This document shows positions 63,575-63,711 of a DNA stretch of 63,711 nt, in pieces; the first letter of the stretch is position 1; every line of letters begins with the position of its first letter. Where the stretch lies: contig MUCK01000026.1 of assembly GCA_002816705.1 (NCBI GenBank), positions 1 to 63,711 of the forward strand, read 5' to 3'. A model generated the notes under the pieces. The model ran no database searches. It saw nothing but the letters and a program-made list of their open reading frames with translations, and was not told where the DNA came from. The stretch is from SAR202 cluster bacterium Casp-Chloro-G4 (lineage in GTDB: Bacteria; Chloroflexota; Dehalococcoidia; Lucifugimonadales; JADFKI01). The translations under genes were made by a program, and so were the position numbers.

Positions 63575-63711
63575 GCCTAAGTATATTCCAGGGTATGAAA
63601 AACATGAGTCATCCCGAATTTAGGAAAGTGAATTGGGGCGATGGGGAGAAAGCGAGCCATAGGCGGCTCAAAGCGGACCTGATGCGATAAAGCGGTACCG
63701 TGAATGTGCGG

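Overview
The window reads as a contiguous chromosomal segment of a free-living bacterium, most likely a Chloroflexota member of the Dehalococcoidia/SAR202 type. This placement is inferred from gene content and family resemblance, not computed. Supporting points are the long form of ribosomal protein S12, zinc-binding (C+) forms of S4, S14, L24 and L36, an HspR-controlled grpE-dnaK operon, an ECF sigma factor paired with a DUF5667 protein, frequent GTG/TTG starts, and many small catabolic genes typical of marine or soil Chloroflexota. I see no prophage, insertion sequence, CRISPR array, rRNA or tRNA.

Layout. 1-2.4 kb: a truncated BTAD/SARP-type regulator and an amidohydrolase, both on the minus strand. 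2.5-6.0 kb: a 2-oxoacid (pyruvate-type) dehydrogenase operon, E1alpha-E1beta-E2. 6-11 kb: aldo/keto reductase, PrkA-type kinase, a tiny membrane ORF, and a minus-strand DUF3179 gene with an in-frame UGA that is best read as selenocysteine. 11-18 kb: a RimI-like acetyltransferase, an ECF sigma factor with a DUF5667 membrane protein, and a heterodimeric ABC exporter. 18-28 kb: DUF488, an EEP-family phosphodiesterase, ruvB, a second acetyltransferase, a methyltransferase, an acyl-CoA dehydrogenase, a methylisocitrate lyase/citrate synthase pair, a lipoprotein, a cupin and a small exported protein.

28.2-49.9 kb: a fused str-S10-spc-alpha ribosomal superoperon from rpsL to rpsI. It includes fusA, secY, adk, map, rpoA and truA, begins at a clear promoter (28252-28280) and ends at a strong terminator (49882-49921). 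tuf and infA are missing from their usual places. S17 has an acidic C-terminal tail and L5 has a low-complexity N-terminal extension. The rpsK-rpsD gap carries a terminator-like hairpin and a structured leader.

50-63.7 kb: hspR-grpE-dnaK on the minus strand, divergent from a small zinc-ribbon gene across a HAIR-like operator/promoter. Then come a sulfite-oxidase-like molybdoenzyme, a DUF6282 protein (the two diverge around an 18-bp perfect palindrome), VOC and DUF423 proteins, a glucose/sorbosone-dehydrogenase lipoprotein, a zinc alcohol dehydrogenase, an amidase, a divergent ECF sigma/zinc-finger anti-sigma pair, and a single-chain EtfB-EtfA fusion. The ETF could re-oxidise the acyl-CoA dehydrogenase at 22.5 kb, and PrpB/citrate synthase fits propionyl-CoA disposal; both links are inferences. 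Copies of a palindromic TTCGRCAGGCTCACCACG-type repeat sit in several intergenic gaps.

The observation most worth following is the candidate selenoprotein at 9823-10959 (minus). A UGA replaces the first Cys of the family's CPLC motif, the frame is open on both sides, and a 12-bp stem with a small G-containing loop lies 8 nt downstream, as expected of a bacterial SECIS element.
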